The notes beneath the pieces were generated by a model. It saw nothing but the letters and a program-made list of their open reading frames with translations. It was not told the DNA's origin and made no database searches. From Xenopus tropicalis (lineage: Eukaryota > Chordata > Amphibia > Anura > Pipidae), in assembly GCF_000004195.4 (NCBI RefSeq), contig NC_030683.2, positions 72,573,764-72,637,763 on the forward strand: a stretch of 64,000 nucleotides of DNA. The letters run 5' to 3'. A program made the translations under genes and the position numbers. Of this stretch, positions 9,940-22,141 are shown piece by piece; positions within the stretch are counted from its first letter, which is position 1; each line of letters starts with the position of its first letter.

Positions 9940-10700
9940 GGCCATCGCAGCATGCTCAGACCAAAAGCAGAAACCAAAATGCTGACATGTATGTAAAACC
10001 CTAGAATTTCTCAAACAGACCCACAGGTAGGTAGTTCTTGCAACTACTGATATCAATGTGCATGAGTCTACACAAATGAGATCTACATGGGAATTGTGCC
10101 GGGAGAAAATCTTTGCTGAAAGAAAGACCAAAGTTTGCCCATGATCACATAGGTGAGAACTACGACTTTTGCAACAGTGTGTTCAACAGAAGTGGCTAAG
10201 ATCATTACTTTTACCAAGTACCAAAATATGGGTTTGGTGAAAACCAAAGCATTTCACCAGAAGAACCCAATACCAGCTTTAATGCGTAGTGATGGAAATG
10301 TCATATTTGGGGCTGCTTCAGGGCCTGCGAAGCTAATCATTATAAAATTTACTATACATTATTAATTATACCAAAGGGTGCTTGAGGATAAAGTGAGAGC
10401 ATCTGCCAAAAGACTGAAGCTCAAAAGCCCAAATGTGGACCTTGCAACATTCCAATAAATCCAGAAGTAAATGGCTGGTTTTGGAATAACCAAGGCAAAG
10501 CTGGATTTAAATGCCTTTGTAATGCTTTGGGGAGGATTTTGAAATGGACTGTGCACTCAAAATACCTCTCAAACATCAAATAGCCAAAAAAAAAAATTCT
10601 CACAATCAATGTCAGAGACTGGTATAAGAGACATCTCCTAAAGGTTATCCTGCTGTAGGGGATAATACCGTGTATTAAAAGCCAAGGTTCCACTTAGTTT
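9940..10700 (+). pseudogene. Heavily decayed Tc1/mariner-type transposase
   Basis: Across shifting plus-strand frames I read pieces in the right order for a Tc1 transposase. Near 10090-10140 there are residues like GNCAGRKSLLKERPKFAHDH and then ENYDFCNSVF (compare the KKPLL...A--H and FW--V-WSDE region). Near 10300-10340 comes WGCF or GAASGPAKL (the WGCFA-SGPGKL motif). Near 10380-10445 comes VLEDKVRASAKRLKLKSPNVDL. Many stops and frameshifts show long decay. I could not find terminal inverted repeats. It is a different, much older lineage than 3962-5595. Confidence 0.55.
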
Positions 10701-11774
10701 CCCCTCTTCTTGCTTGCTTGAGGCGCCAGCAGAGCTAAAACCATACAGCAGACCCCACAGCCGACTCGGCCTTGGGGAGTTGTCTGCTATACACTAGCTA
10801 CTACATTTTACTTTTTCACATGACTGTATATACTAAGGTTAAGCAACTAACAGCAGTCCAAAATATGTCCTGTGAATCAGCAGAACAAAAGATAATGATC
10901 TACTGTGGGTATCTTCTAAAGCTAATACATTTACTGCTAAAAGGCTGTGGTTTTTGGCTGGTAAAGCCAAAACATAATGCTGTACAATTCTAGCCTACTT
11001 ATTTTTAAAAGGGATAGTGACAGGTTCCAAGTTTTAACTGGAATGTTTCACTATGCCTACATAAACCATAGCACCTTTATTCTTTTCAAAGTTATGTGCC
11101 CTCTTGACTTCCCCCTGCACACCACATACTAAATGAGTATTATGCAGATCTAACATCAATCTGAGGATTGCCTGAGTATGGCTTTTAAGGTTTGCTCAAC
11201 AAAAGTCTTGCCTGTTGCGGTTATTCTTACACTAAGTTACACAAAATCTGAAACAGAAAGTACAGTTACATTCTGTTACTGCGCTTATAAGCATAATCAA
11301 TATTTGATTAAGCAGTCTACTTTCAAACACTTGATATAAATAAGATGATCTTTATCTCTAACATTGGCTACAGCTGTGGGAAGAAAGGGATTTGTTTACA
11401 CAGAAGGCTTTTCAATGCACTGCTGATTAGTTTTGATTGTGTATGGAAGAACCAAACATAGAATGTGACTTTACCTTCAACTTTTCATTGAACTAATGTT
11501 AAAAAAAATGGGTATACTTTCCCTTTAAGTGATGCAAGTAACACTAGCAAGACCAAACTGAATCTGGTTATCCACCATAAAACAATACATGCAGCAACAA
11601 ATATGCCTTAGCAGTCTACTGTGTCTGTAAATCATATGCAGATAGCTTTTCTAAGCGCATGCAAGAAAGCTAAAATATACTATTTATGACTGTTAATCTG
11701 ACAAAGCTATTCATCTAAAATTACTAAATTAGCATGTACAAACATACAAATATAACATAAATCCCCCAACTAAG
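10701..11774. other. No recognised feature
   Basis: About 1.1 kb of AT-rich sequence with no gene or repeat that I recognise. Confidence 0.35.
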
Positions 11775-11851
11775 TACATTTTCTTATTGTACAGCACTGC
11801 GGAATATGTTGGTGCTTTATAAACAAATGTTAATAATAATAATAATAATAT
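11775..11851 (+). repeat. L2/SINE-like tail with (TAA)n microsatellite
   Basis: TGTACAGCACTGCGGAATAT followed by GTTGGTGCTTTATAAACAAA and a run of TAA units (11831-11850) is the usual 3' tail of a widespread frog LINE/SINE family. Related tails are at 56221-56425 and 62780-63150. Confidence 0.6.
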
Positions 11852-11874
11852 CCAGAACACTCCAAATCTGTTTT

Positions 11875-12010
11875 GGAGGCAAAACAATCTTATTGGGTTT
11901 AAATAATTTTTTAGTAGACTTTAATTACAGTAGACCAAATTACAGAAAGAAACCATATCTGGAAAAACCCAGGTCCCAAATATTCTGGATAACAGGTCCC
12001 ATACCTGTAC
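11875..12010. mobile_element. GGTATGGGATC-type MITE, partial
   Basis: Right half of the family. It runs from GGCAAAACAATCTTATTGGG through ATTACAGAAAGAAACC to GGATAACAGGTCCCATACCT. The left half is missing. Confidence 0.7.
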
Positions 12011-13139
12011 TTGAACCCCTTGAACTACTCTGCAGCTATACGTGAATGTTGACAATGTCATCTGACTTGGACTGTCTGACTAGCTCTAGCTTACCGCAAC
12101 TTTCATCTATCAGTTCAAGTTGCATTACACTGTTATAATTAACACCTTAATGCAACACAATTCAGTGTTTGGAATTGGAACGTCAGTGTAGAGATGAATG
12201 GTGACATGATTATTGGTTAAGATGCATACTGACTAGAATGCATGGCGTGAATACGTCCCACTCCAAAGGAATGTGCTGCAGTACTACTCACAGGCTGGAT
12301 TTAAATCACCTTTAAATTAAGGCGAGCAAGATTTATTGGAACTTGCACCCTTTTGTAATGTTAATTATCAAATGGACAACTCACAGCATGAAAAGTCTGT
12401 ATGCAAACTTATTTAATGAAAGGGGAATGTATTTAGACAAGCAAGCAAAAATAGACTAATTTTGAAACAAATTCAGAAATCAACCCCCATTTGTCACAAC
12501 ATACCTAGCACCTGATGAATAGCGACTTCATTTCAACTGAATCATTCCAATCTATATTTGTAACATAAAGGCAAGCAATAGGGATACCTCCTAATCCATT
12601 CGTGGGTGCTAAATGATTTGCTTCATTAGGTGGCTGCCACAGTTTATAGCACATATGGGCAGATTAAGCAGTTAATACAATCAGAAATAAATTGATGCAC
12701 CTACAACAAGGAGAAAGAAAAAAATCTTCCAAAAATACTTAGGCCAAACACAATGGTAGCAAGGCGGCAATGAAGCCTCCCTGCTGCACAACATATCACT
12801 AGACACCATCTGCCCACTGCAAATCCCAACACGTAATGTACTGTTGCCTTGACATCTGCCTAGACTGTTGGGACAAAGGAGAAAAGCTGCTACCAGATAT
12901 TACAATGTACCAAAATCTACTTCAGAAACCTTCCACCTTTTACTATAGGCAGTGGTGTAAGATCACCCCAAAGCAAAGAATTAGGGGTCACTGTACGGCA
13001 CTCACGCAAAATCCCCCACCACTGCCCATTTCTGGCCAAGGCAGGATGAGTTCAGAAACATCCTCTCCATACATCCCAAACAGTTAAGCACCCTCATACA
13101 TAATAACACTTGAGACATAGGGGAAGATATGCGGGGTAA
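12011..13139. other. No recognised feature
   Basis: AT-rich to moderate composition with no recognisable repeat. If the exon at 13558-13667 is real, this would be first-intron sequence of that gene. Confidence 0.3.
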
Positions 13140-14290
13140 GCCATGTTGCTGTTAATGGTGGGGGAGGCGATAACTGAGCCAGGCGTACGGTGACCTCCTT
13201 GACTTCTCGCCCAAGTGACGCGTTATATTGTAGGTGCGAGCTTCCCACACATAATAAACACGCAGCTCGTGAAAAAGGTGTTGTGTAAACACGAAGGAGC
13301 CACCATTCAGCGTTAGCACTCTGTGCCTTACACCCGTCCTACACGGAACCAAATAAAATAGCACGCAGTCACCAAATTCCCAAAGACCATCTCCCAGCAG
13401 GGACACGCCACAGCCTGCAATGTGATTGATCCTGCACCTTTGCACTAGTAAGCACAAGCGGGATCAGGGTCAGTAAGCTGAATGGAAGCCTGCAGAGACA
13501 GCAGCTATTAGCAGCGCAGATATAGGGGAGAGGGCAAGGTGCCCAGTCACTACTGACCTTTCTAATTCATCCAGCTTGCCCCCCGTTGCCATCCTGCCAG
13601 AAGTCGAAGGAACTGCGTGGATACTGGGAAAAGCAGCGAAGGCAGCGGCGTCGGTCCCTCCCTCCATGCTGCAAGATCACTGCAGGAGCCGCTTGTGATA
13701 GAGAGAACGCAGTAAAGACAGGGAACGGAGACTGAATGGAGAGAGGGGAAGGTACAAGGCTGTGCTGAAAAGCAGAGAGATACATCCAAGAGCCAAAGTG
13801 GAATATACTATCCATGTGGAGCCATGATTCCTGCCCACCTATGTACCTGGTTACTGGCCAAACACGGGGGCCATTACGGATCGGCGAGGCTGGGAGATGG
13901 CTGGACTGGCTGCTCTAACACTGCAGAGTTTCCTTTCTGAGGTGGCCACAAGCCCTTCAGCTGTTCCTTTGCAGGCAGAGGGAGGGGAAGAGCCACAAGA
14001 CACTGTCAGAGGGAGGGAGGAGGGGAAGGCTTGGCTTCTCGGGGCATATTGTTCTCTTATTTCAACTTGTGTGAGCTTCAAAGGATTCATTGAGCTATTG
14101 CTCACGCACACACTATTCTCCCGCACAAAGGCGCTGGATTCTCCCAGATTGCTCAGTGCAGGTTGATGATGGGCATGAAGGCAGGGGGATGACGCTGCAG
14201 GAGCGCTGGGAATCTCCGCTTTAGAGCAGTCTCACTGCAGTTCCTATTGGGAACTTGTCAATAGATTGGGGGGCAGAGAAATAACGCATT
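13140..14290 (-). promoter_or_regulatory. GC-richer, repeat-poor block; possible host-gene promoter and 5' UTR
   Basis: About 1.15 kb of visibly higher GC with scattered CpGs and no recognisable transposon. It stands out from AT-rich, repeat-laden flanks. It surrounds the candidate first coding exon, so the part from 13668 upward would be 5' UTR and promoter on the minus strand. CCAAT-like words occur near 14247-14270 (minus orientation). Promoter function is inference from composition and position. Confidence 0.4.
13558..13667 (-). CDS. Candidate first coding exon of an unidentified host gene
   Basis: On the minus strand an ATG at 13667 opens 36 codons plus two bases and runs into GAAAG|GTCAGT, a plausible splice donor starting at 13557. 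A second in-frame ATG at codon 26 (13592) starts MATGGKLDELE. Both ATGs have A at -3 and G at +4, a favourable Kozak context. The second looks to me the more natural start, because MATGGKLDELE is charged and protein-like while the upstream residues are low-complexity (AAAFAAF). The open frame continues past the donor only to 13470. I could not identify the gene or find its next exon in 1-13557. No other place in the window has this combination of GC-rich context, good ATG and donor. It remains a prediction. Confidence 0.4.
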
Positions 14291-15477
14291 TCCCGCGCAA
14301 ACGATTTGGGGTGAAAGATGCAAAATTGGAATACTGCCTTTGTGCCCTACACTAATAGTGTTCCACATAGCTGTTATAAAGATGGATTTCTAACCAAGTT
14401 TGGAGAATGTCCTGGCTATGAGTCAAGGAGTGTATCAGCAGCACAAGTCTGGGCAGGCAGATGTTTTACAGCTTTTAAATTAACCCCTTTCATATAACTC
14501 AGATCTTGCATTTCTCTGTGGCTTTCTTTGTGGATCATGATTTGTCTAACCTGCTGTACAGCCATGAGTAACATTTTACTGCTATATAAATGAAGAATAA
14601 TAATTACACTGGCGACAGAATTCATAAAACAGGTGTACATATATACACTGGAGTATTAAGCAGAAAATCAAAAATTTTATTTGATTAGTGTTTCTGCCTG
14701 TCACTTTTCAGCCTGAAAATGCAAGGTTTGAGGACAAACTCTGCCCTGTGTGTGGTGGGAGTGCTATTCCTGTCACAAAGTTTTATTCTAATACACATGG
14801 CTGTCTAAGAAGCAGGTTTTGGGCTGATTTACAAACTTAAATACTAAATTTCAGGTGTGCAGTTGCCACTAGCAACCAATCAGGTCTTTGTTTTTATTTT
14901 CTACCTTGTAGACCATACTTGTGCAATTTAACACCCAATATTTGTAACCAGAATATAAGGATCAGCAGTGAATGGAATAACAAGTTATTGATTCTAAGTT
15001 TTATTGTGTTCCGTGTTGTTCCTCTTTTGCATAGTAGCAAATGTCATCTTTAAAAAAAAAAAAAAAATTTCCCCTAATTTGTGAATGTACCCTAACAATT
15101 TGCTTGCTCATAAAAACCTTCCTCAAATTTGATCCACTCCAAAGGTGACAATAAAATCTGCTGTAAGACCCCTATTTCCACTTGCAAAACCCATAATAGC
15201 AGGTTTGCACTAGCACATTTGTTTGTATAATGTATAGTGCCTGTTAAATAATCTAAACTGGGTCTAGAATGGCACCAAATGTTATGTACAGATAAAGGTA
15301 GAAAATTGCTTACTGTATTTTACTCAGAAGGCATGCATTTTATATCCATAGATGAGTAAAGACCAGAGTCTGCTTATTTTGTCAATATATGCAGGGAATG
15401 GCACGCAAACACAGGAAAAAGTCTTTGTAAACAAGCAGAGGTTTGTGGCAAATAGATCTATCTACCTACCTATCTGT
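14291..15477. other. No gene recognised; one short MITE-like phrase
   Basis: AT-rich sequence. Around 14850-14905 the phrase GTGCAGTTGCCACTAGCAAC resembles a common Xenopus repeat. There is an A16 run at 15052-15067. Nothing else is recognised. Confidence 0.3.
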
Positions 15478-15652
15478 GATGTCCCCCGAAGTTTTCTCAA
15501 GACAACTTCCAGCGACTGCGGGACATCGCAGCAGCGCATATGCCATCCCACCGGCAATTTACATTCTAGCCGGTGGGATGGCATTGTGGGAAGATTAGTT
15601 GCCCGCGACAGCGAAGTCGTGGGGTGACTAATCTCTCCATGTGCCACTGCCT
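15478..15652. mobile_element. TTA-target MITE (Harbinger-like), copy 2, left end missing
   Basis: GATGTCCCCCGAAG..., CCGGTGGGATGGCATTGTGG and GTGACTAATCTCTCCATGTG match the right two-thirds of the element at 61001-61286, followed by TTA at 15653-15655. The outer left end is absent. Confidence 0.7.
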
Positions 15653-15655
15653 TTA

Positions 15656-17180
15656 ATATACAGAACTTCTCTTAATTTGTTGCCTTACTGGTTTACAGCA
15701 TAATGTTCTAAAACCAGGCCAAGGTTTGTGCTGATAAGCCTTAGGCACAAATTTGCGGCAGAGCAGAAGCATACTGGCACGGCAGTGTTACTTCATTTTT
15801 GGGTGAGTGGTTCCATGGAATGAGACATAACACAATTCTGAGGTTTACTTGCATTAAACTTACCAGCTCAGTGAAATGTACATTTATTTCTGTCAGTGTA
15901 AGGTGGTAATAAAGCATGGAGACAATGTGCAGAACGTGTTTTACATACTGAATATGGCAGACACTAGCTATTAACTATATTTTAGGAAAATATCTACACT
16001 GCCTGGAAGAAAATTGCATCTGCTGTAAATGCAGGAATATATATACAGAGATTAGTAAAGTACAACTAAAAATTAAATTTAGGTATCAAGAAATAATATA
16101 AGCAAGTTATAAAAAAAACAATACAATTTTTAAAATAGCACAGCTTGCATTACTTATATCAGTGTGTGGGTGTATATTCATAAACATAAATTGTTGTTAT
16201 ATGTCTTGGGAACTATTATCCCTATATTTAGTCTATAATACTATTTAACCTATTTTCCCCTGCAGCAATGACATTTTCAAGTTAATAGAACAGGTTTCCC
16301 ATATTGTTCAGTTAAAGCGCCACATTCTTGAAACACAAATTTTGCATGGGTTATTTATAATGCTTTTCGACAGATACTTGAGATTGCATTGTTCTGTGCA
16401 CAGAAGAAAATCTTTCTTGTTAATTCTTAGAAAAACAAAACAATTATTATACAGGTATTGGAATTATCATCCAGCCAAACCCAAACTCTGAAATATAGAA
16501 TTGCCATTTCTTATACAATCCATTATAATCAGGGACTGACAAAATAATACAAAAATTAATTTCTGATCATATTCAGTTGATAGAAAATACATTTGAAATG
16601 TCCTTTATTATGTGTTGTAACATATACTAAGTGCTGGAGAAATAGTGAGCTGCTTAGAATAGCTTCCTGGGTTTCCTTCTTTTTATTTATTTATGATGCA
16701 AGGCAAGAGATGTTCAAGAACTGTTTAACTAGTCATTGTAGAGAGAAAATGTTTGGTGCCTTACTATTCTAACTGTGAATGATCTCATTTGACTATTTAC
16801 AATTTAATGTATATTATATGTCTTTGATACAGACTTTATGAAAAGCTAGAGAATTCCTTTCACAGTACAGTACTCATTTTCTGACTATCACATATTCCAA
16901 TTAAAAAACACACATGTATATTTCACCCATTTATCAACATTATGATTTGAAAATCTTTTCAAAACGAGCATTTCCTCACAGAAGCACCTGTAGATCAGGG
17001 TATTCCAAAACTGGAGTGCAGGCAACATCCTGTTACTTCTGCAACTAAATTGGTGAAAGATTAGATGCAGCACTGTATTCATAGGGGGCAGAGATACATC
17101 TCTGCCCACCAAAAGAGAGACTGGTGGCAGTTCATTTGGCTGTTCATTGATGTTATGGAATTCCTTGCAGGGTAACATTG
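15656..17180. other. Mostly unrecognised; possible MITE relic near 16448-16560
   Basis: AT-rich sequence. TATACAGGTATTGGAATTAT at about 16448, followed by CCAGCCAAACCCAAACTCTG, looks like a very diverged left half of the GGTATGGGATC family. No gene recognised. Confidence 0.3.
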
Positions 17181-17184
17181 TAAT

Positions 17185-17310
17185 GGCAGATTAATGCCTT
17201 TAAGAGTGGCCTAGATGACTTAATGGGCATAAATATGTCTATATATGTATCTATAAATAAATGAACTGGGATTCATTTGGAAGGTTTAGATTTGATGGAC
17301 TTTTTTTCAA
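17185..17310 (+). mobile_element. CR1-type LINE 3' fragment
   Basis: GCCTTTAAGAGTGGCCTAGATGA matches the end of the CR1 reading frame in the copy at 27806-28290 (NAFKRGLDEF). It is followed by GATTTGATGGACTTTTTTTC, the usual 3' untranslated phrase. Only the last ~125 bp remain. Confidence 0.6.
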
Positions 17311-17569
17311 TCCACTGTTTATCACCAGTAAGCAAATAAAACCATACATTGCAACTAAAAATGGGCAGGAAAATGTGATACTATAGCTTCCAAAAGACTA
17401 TTTAGTTTTTACAAACAACAGCATCTTTAATAAATTTTAATCTTTAATAAATTTTAATGTGTCAAGTGGGAATCAAATTTGGGATTCACCAAATCTGTTA
17501 TTTTAGGATTTTGTCAAATAATGAATCCTTCTTAGCAGATTTGGCCAAATGGATCATATCTAAATTCCC

Positions 17570-17830
17570 CATCCCTCCTTATATTGTATAATTGTGTAGC
17601 CTGTGTGTGGGCATCAAGTTCCCCTTTCCAGTGCATACACAAGACTTTGGGGTGAAACAAAACTTGCCTTTATAACAGTGCCCACAAAATGCCACTTGCT
17701 GTGATTGTAAATAAAATGTAAATAGTACATATAATGTAAATAAAGTTTATTTTGCTCAGCTATAGTGATAGAAAAGAATTTTAAATGATTTTTTAGGGTG
17801 GCAGGTCACGATGAGTGCAATAATAAAGTC
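17570..17830. mobile_element. TTAA-target MITE, partial (relative of 19084-19601)
   Basis: TGGGCATCAAGTTCCCC, ATAACAGTGCCCACAAAATG and TTTTTTAGGGTGGCAGGTCA match the right half of the element at 19084-19601 in the same order. Confidence 0.65.
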
Positions 17831-17997
17831 ATTTGCTCATTTTGAACTGATTTTTCAGTTCTCTCCCTCTGTCCATACCCAGACATTCATGGTTATATTG
17901 TTTTTGAATCTATGGCTAAACTAATCTCCACAAATGTCATTTATTAAAATATCCAAGTTGAAAAAGCACAAGTTAAAAAAAGTTTTTAGTATTGTCA

Positions 17998-18321
17998 TAC
18001 AGGTGTGGGATCCCTTATCCGGAAACCTGTTATCCAGAATTACGGAAAGACTCCATTATAGACTCCAATTTAAGCAAATAATTCTAATTTTTATTAATGA
18101 TTTCCTTTTTCTTTGTAATAATAAAACAGTACCTTGTACTTGAGCCCAACTAAGATATAATTAATCCTTATTGTAGGCAAAACAATCCTATTGGGTTTAT
18201 TCAATATTTAAATGATTTTTAGCAGACTTAAGTTATGGAGATCCAAATTACAGAAAGATCCCGGAAATATCCGGAAAACCCCAGGTCCCGAGCATTCTGG
18301 ATAACAGGTCCTATACATGTA
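17998..18321. mobile_element. GGTATGGGATC-type palindromic MITE, complete copy
   Basis: It begins TACAGGTGTGGGATCCCTTA and ends, inverted, GATAACAGGTCCTATACATGTA. TA stands at each edge, which might be a two-base target duplication. Central phrases ACAGTACCTTGTACTTGAGC and ACAATCCTATTGGGTTTATT recur in the copies at 25983-26285 and 62202-62526. It is about 324 bp and non-coding. Confidence 0.8.
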
Positions 18322-18814
18322 CCAGTGTAAAAAAAAAAGCAAAAGCCTTTAAAACTTAGAAGCAAAGAAAGATCTTCCAGTTGTAAAAGGGATATTTGCC
18401 ATCGACTCCTACGTGATCTCGACAGTGTGTATTTTTTCATTCGGATTTGTTGCAGTTTTGTCACATAATAAACTGTGACAAAATCGCATTTTTTCCCTCA
18501 AGTTTTGTTGTCAGAAGAACCAAACTGAAAAAATCAACCCTTAGTTAATGCCCTACTTGTTCTCTGTAATACTTTTTTGGTAATATGAATGTGCTGATCA
18601 GAACAAATATTAGTGTCACTTTAAATACTGTATGCAGCATAGACCAATTAAATAACAGGCTAAGATTTATTAAATGATTTTCTCAAATGTGTTTTTTGCA
18701 GCTGCAATGACACTTTCATTTTGGGGAAAACACTGCATTGTGGAAAAAAAAAACATGGCAATTGTACTTTAACACCCCATCATGAGGAGGGATGAAGATC
18801 TATTCAATTTAATA
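18322..18814. other. No recognised feature
   Basis: AT-rich sequence with no recognisable gene or repeat. Confidence 0.3.
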
Positions 18815-18822
18815 GTATTATC

Positions 18823-19072
18823 TAGTAATGAGCGAATCTTGCATCTATTTTTTGTCGCCTGCCTCTATTTTTTTTGTCGCCCGCACTTTTTTGACATGAC
18901 CGTGCCCTTTTTTGACGTGGCCGCGCCCAATTTGACACACACAAAAAAATTTTTGTGCGACAAATTTTTCCGCTGCGGATTTTCATGGATATTTCACAAA
19001 ACAATTTGCCAATGACGAAATGCGGAAATACGCTGCAAATCCATGCCTGGCGAAAAAATTTGCTCATCGCTA
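18823..19072. mobile_element. Non-autonomous hAT-like element (250 bp)
   Basis: Ends TAGTAATGAGCGAATC and, inverted, TAGCGATGAGCAAATT. Flanked by perfect 8-bp copies of GTATTATC at 18815-18822 and 19073-19080. The interior is rich in TTTTTGTCGC-type and GAAAAAATTTGC words. The 8-bp duplication supports the hAT superfamily. No coding capacity. Confidence 0.85.
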
Positions 19073-19083
19073 GTATTATCTAT

Positions 19084-19601
19084 TTAAAGTGGACCTGTCA
19101 CCCAGACATAAAAAAATGTATAATAAAAGTCCTTTTCAAATTAAACATGAAACCCAAATTCATTTTTATATTAACACATCCAAACCCATTATAAAGGCAT
19201 TTAAGAATCCCAGCTGTCAATCATATATTGCTTGCCCCGCCTCTATGCCTTAGGCATAGAGGCGGGGCAGACAATAACTTTATCTTTCCATTCAGTACTT
19301 CCTAGATGTCACTGCACATCTCACTTTTCCCCTCCCTCCTCCTCATCTAACTGCGTAGCCAGTGCATGGGCATCAGGTCCCCCATTCTGGCACATAAACA
19401 AGATTTTGGCATGATACAAAGCTTGCCTTAATAACAGTGTCCACAAAATGGCAGCTGCCTGCTTGCTTTGATTGAGTAATTCCACGACGGAATGAAACAA
19501 GATTTATATTATTTATATAGAGTAAGTAAAGTTTAATTTGCTCAACTAACAATATAGAAAATAATTTGGAGTTATTTCTTAGGGTGACAGGTCCCCTTTA
19601 A
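19084..19601. mobile_element. TTAA-target MITE (518 bp)
   Basis: TTAAAGTGGACCTGTCACCC at the left mirrors GGGTGACAGGTCCCCTTTAA at the right, with TTAA at both edges. An internal perfect hairpin surrounds the middle-left part (GCCCCGCCTCTATGCCT/AGGCATAGAGGCGGGGC, 19232-19269). T2/Kolobok-like. A partial relative is at 17570-17830. Confidence 0.85.
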
Positions 19602-20744
19602 TGCTTTCATGTTTGTAAAGGAATATAAAAACATCACAGATGTTGACAGTGACAATATTTTCTACACATCAGCATTTTCCCAACCTGAGCTCACATGGTA
19701 ACAGTACATGATGACATTGCAAAGCCAGATTTGCATGCATGTCTCTTTGCTCCTTCCTTTAGAGAGCATAATATCATCAATGCTAAAAATAGTTTGTCAT
19801 GCTTCAAAGCATTTTGTGTACTTAAACAAGGAAACCTTTTACACAGGAAATATAAGCAGATTATGGTACTCCACTGGCATATGTTAAGAGAGAATGGACA
19901 GAGAAAGTGCAGATATTTGTACAGTAAATAAAAAATACAATTGTGAAAGAATAGCCACAGACAGAAGTGGATTCAGCTGTTGCCAGGGAAGACAAAAATC
20001 TGACCATCTTTAATAAAGCAAGGCTGCTCTTTGATTAAATGTGATCTGTTTAATAGGCATGCACAATGTACAATTACCAATTATAAAGCAAAGGCAGGGA
20101 GGCCTTAGCATCTGGCACATTAAACAGGGGTTTTGTTAAACTGACATGGGTAAATGCAGGTAGCATTTCAGCTGAACAGAAGAATACATTTGAAGTTAAG
20201 TGGCAGTGGTAATCAGTGTAAATGTATTAATAATCTAGACATATGTACACATTTTGCATGAGCATATACTACAGAGGAAAAGCTTGTAGCCCTGTACTGT
20301 ATTTTGCTTTAAATTACACCCCCTGCTCTGCTGTCAACTTCTGCAGGAATCAAAGGTCATCGCAAGAAATGGAATTTTTTAGTACAGGTACAGCCATGCA
20401 GGAATTGAAATAGGGTGGAGGGGAAGTTCAATCTTCACCCTCCAGCCTGTCCAACCAGAACTTAAAATTCAAGAGTAAACAAGTAGTCTAAAAAACTGTG
20501 TAAGGAGAAAGAAGATGCAGGCACTACAGCTCTACTGTCTGTACTCTATTCTGCAGAGCACTATAGGAAGGGCCCGGCCCCAGAGTGAGTACATCACAGG
20601 GACCCAAAATGCATTAGGGCAATATTACTTATGGCAAGCAGGTACCAGTTTAAAAATGTTGTCTTGCCACAGTAAATATCAGTCTAGAATTACCTGTTAT
20701 TCATCAGTGAAGTACTCAGTGGCCATTTTTAGTGATCCTTCTAT
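19602..20744. other. No recognised feature
   Basis: About 1.1 kb without recognisable gene or transposon. Confidence 0.35.
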
Positions 20745-21090
20745 AGTGATTATATTGGCATGACTGTATAGTAGTGTAGTAATTATACTGGCACATCTGA
20801 GGTTAATATACATATTAACCATTTTCCATAGTAATTATACTGGCACATCTGGGGTTAAAATGCTTGTTATCTTTTAGTTATTATATATACTTGTATTTAT
20901 TTAGTGATTATACTGGCTTGTCTAGGGTTAATATGCAGATTATCCATTATCTGTAGTAATTATGCTGGTGCATCTTAATGCAGGCTGTCCATTTTTCGTG
21001 TAATTATACTGGTATATGAAAATACCCGTTATATATTTTATTTAGTGATTATACTGGTTAATATTCGTATTATCCATTTTCTTGGTATTT
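20745..21090. repeat. Degenerate minisatellite (GATTATACTGG motif)
   Basis: The word (G/A)ATTATACTGG or a one-base variant occurs seven times, starting near 20748, 20781, 20833, 20906, 20958, 21002 and 21047. Between copies are CATCTGGGGTTAA and TTATCCATTTTC phrases. Spacing varies between 33 and 73 bp, most often 44-52, so it is an old, eroded array. Confidence 0.75.
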
Positions 21091-21298
21091 AGGGGTGCCT
21101 TCACAAAGTGCAACATGGGCAAATGTTTTTTACAATGCTGCACATGGTTACTTACACAGCCCCCCTAGTTATACAATTTTGTAAGTTGTAAGCAACTCTG
21201 TGGGCTTTGCCAATATATTCATTTCCTACAAGCTTGGCACCTAGTTATTGTATACAGGCCTAGTCTAGAAAAGCAGGTTATTTTTACTTCATGACTTT

Positions 21299-21311
21299 GC
21301 CCCCCCCCCCC
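21299..21311. repeat. C homopolymer tract
   Basis: A run of about 13 C residues followed by GGAAAATTTT. Confidence 0.85.
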
Positions 21312-21329
21312 GGAAAATTTTCTGCAGAC

Positions 21330-21665
21330 ATCCAGTGTCTTTTTATGTTCATGGAACTCCTCAGTGACTTATAAGATTCTTAGATTTTACAATAGAGGGT
21401 ACATTTTCTTACTATATAAAGGGTTCTAAGTAATGCCATCAGCTATGATTGGTGCTTAGTGATACAATTTGTGTCACAAGACTCTGAAAACTTGTGTATT
21501 ATAGTATATAATGTAGCCCTCCTTGTAAAATATAAGGATACGGTGTAATAGAAGTCACCTAAGACTTCCATTTCCTGTATAAAAGCACATGGCTATGGGA
21601 CTTGTGCCTTATATAAGTCTGGAACTCATCAGTGACTAATAAGATCCTTATATATTTTATATTTT
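21330..21665. repeat. Further copy of the 242-bp repeat
   Basis: ATGGAACTCCTCAGTGACTT, AAATATAAGGATACGGTGTA, CCTGTATAAAAGCACATGGC and GGAACTCATCAGTGACTAAT match the units at 8811-9290, covering slightly more than one unit. Confidence 0.7.
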
Positions 21666-22138
21666 TCCCTATGAAACACTACAAAATGTCAAATCCATGT
21701 AAACATTCTGGTTTTCTGTAAGGCATTTCCATTCCATTTGCCTTTCAAAATCAAAGTTAGGAAAGTTTGTATTTGTCTATTCAGACATTTTAAGCCTAGC
21801 AGCATTACAACATCTTTTACTAAATGTTATTTGGTCAATAAAATTCACTAATGGTCAAAGTGACATATATAAATTTAGGGACCAGAAGGATAAAAAGGTG
21901 TTGATATGCTGTGGGTATCCATCTCCAGAAGGGTTAACACTTTTAATATAGCTTCAATTCTTTGTTAACATTTCTCTGGCTTACATTTACTAGTTAAATA
22001 ATGAACATTTTAGTTTACATTTGATAAGTAACCACAGAACAGGCAGCTGAGTCTCTAACAGAGATAAGAGATTTACCACATATGAAAAGGGTCATGCTGG
22101 AGATGTTTATCCTGAACAAGGGTTATCAATGTGAATAC
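21666..22138. other. No recognised feature
   Basis: AT-rich sequence; nothing recognised. Confidence 0.3.
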
Positions 22139-22141
22139 CAA

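Noticed and set aside
13897..14166. 89-codon plus-strand frame in the GC-rich block
   Set aside because: No recognisable motif; composition explains its length, and the opposite strand is equally open (13851-14126). A genuine coding role cannot be excluded but is not supported.
20745..21090. Regularly spaced short repeats as a CRISPR candidate
   Set aside because: Spacing is irregular and spacers are themselves related; it is an eroded minisatellite.
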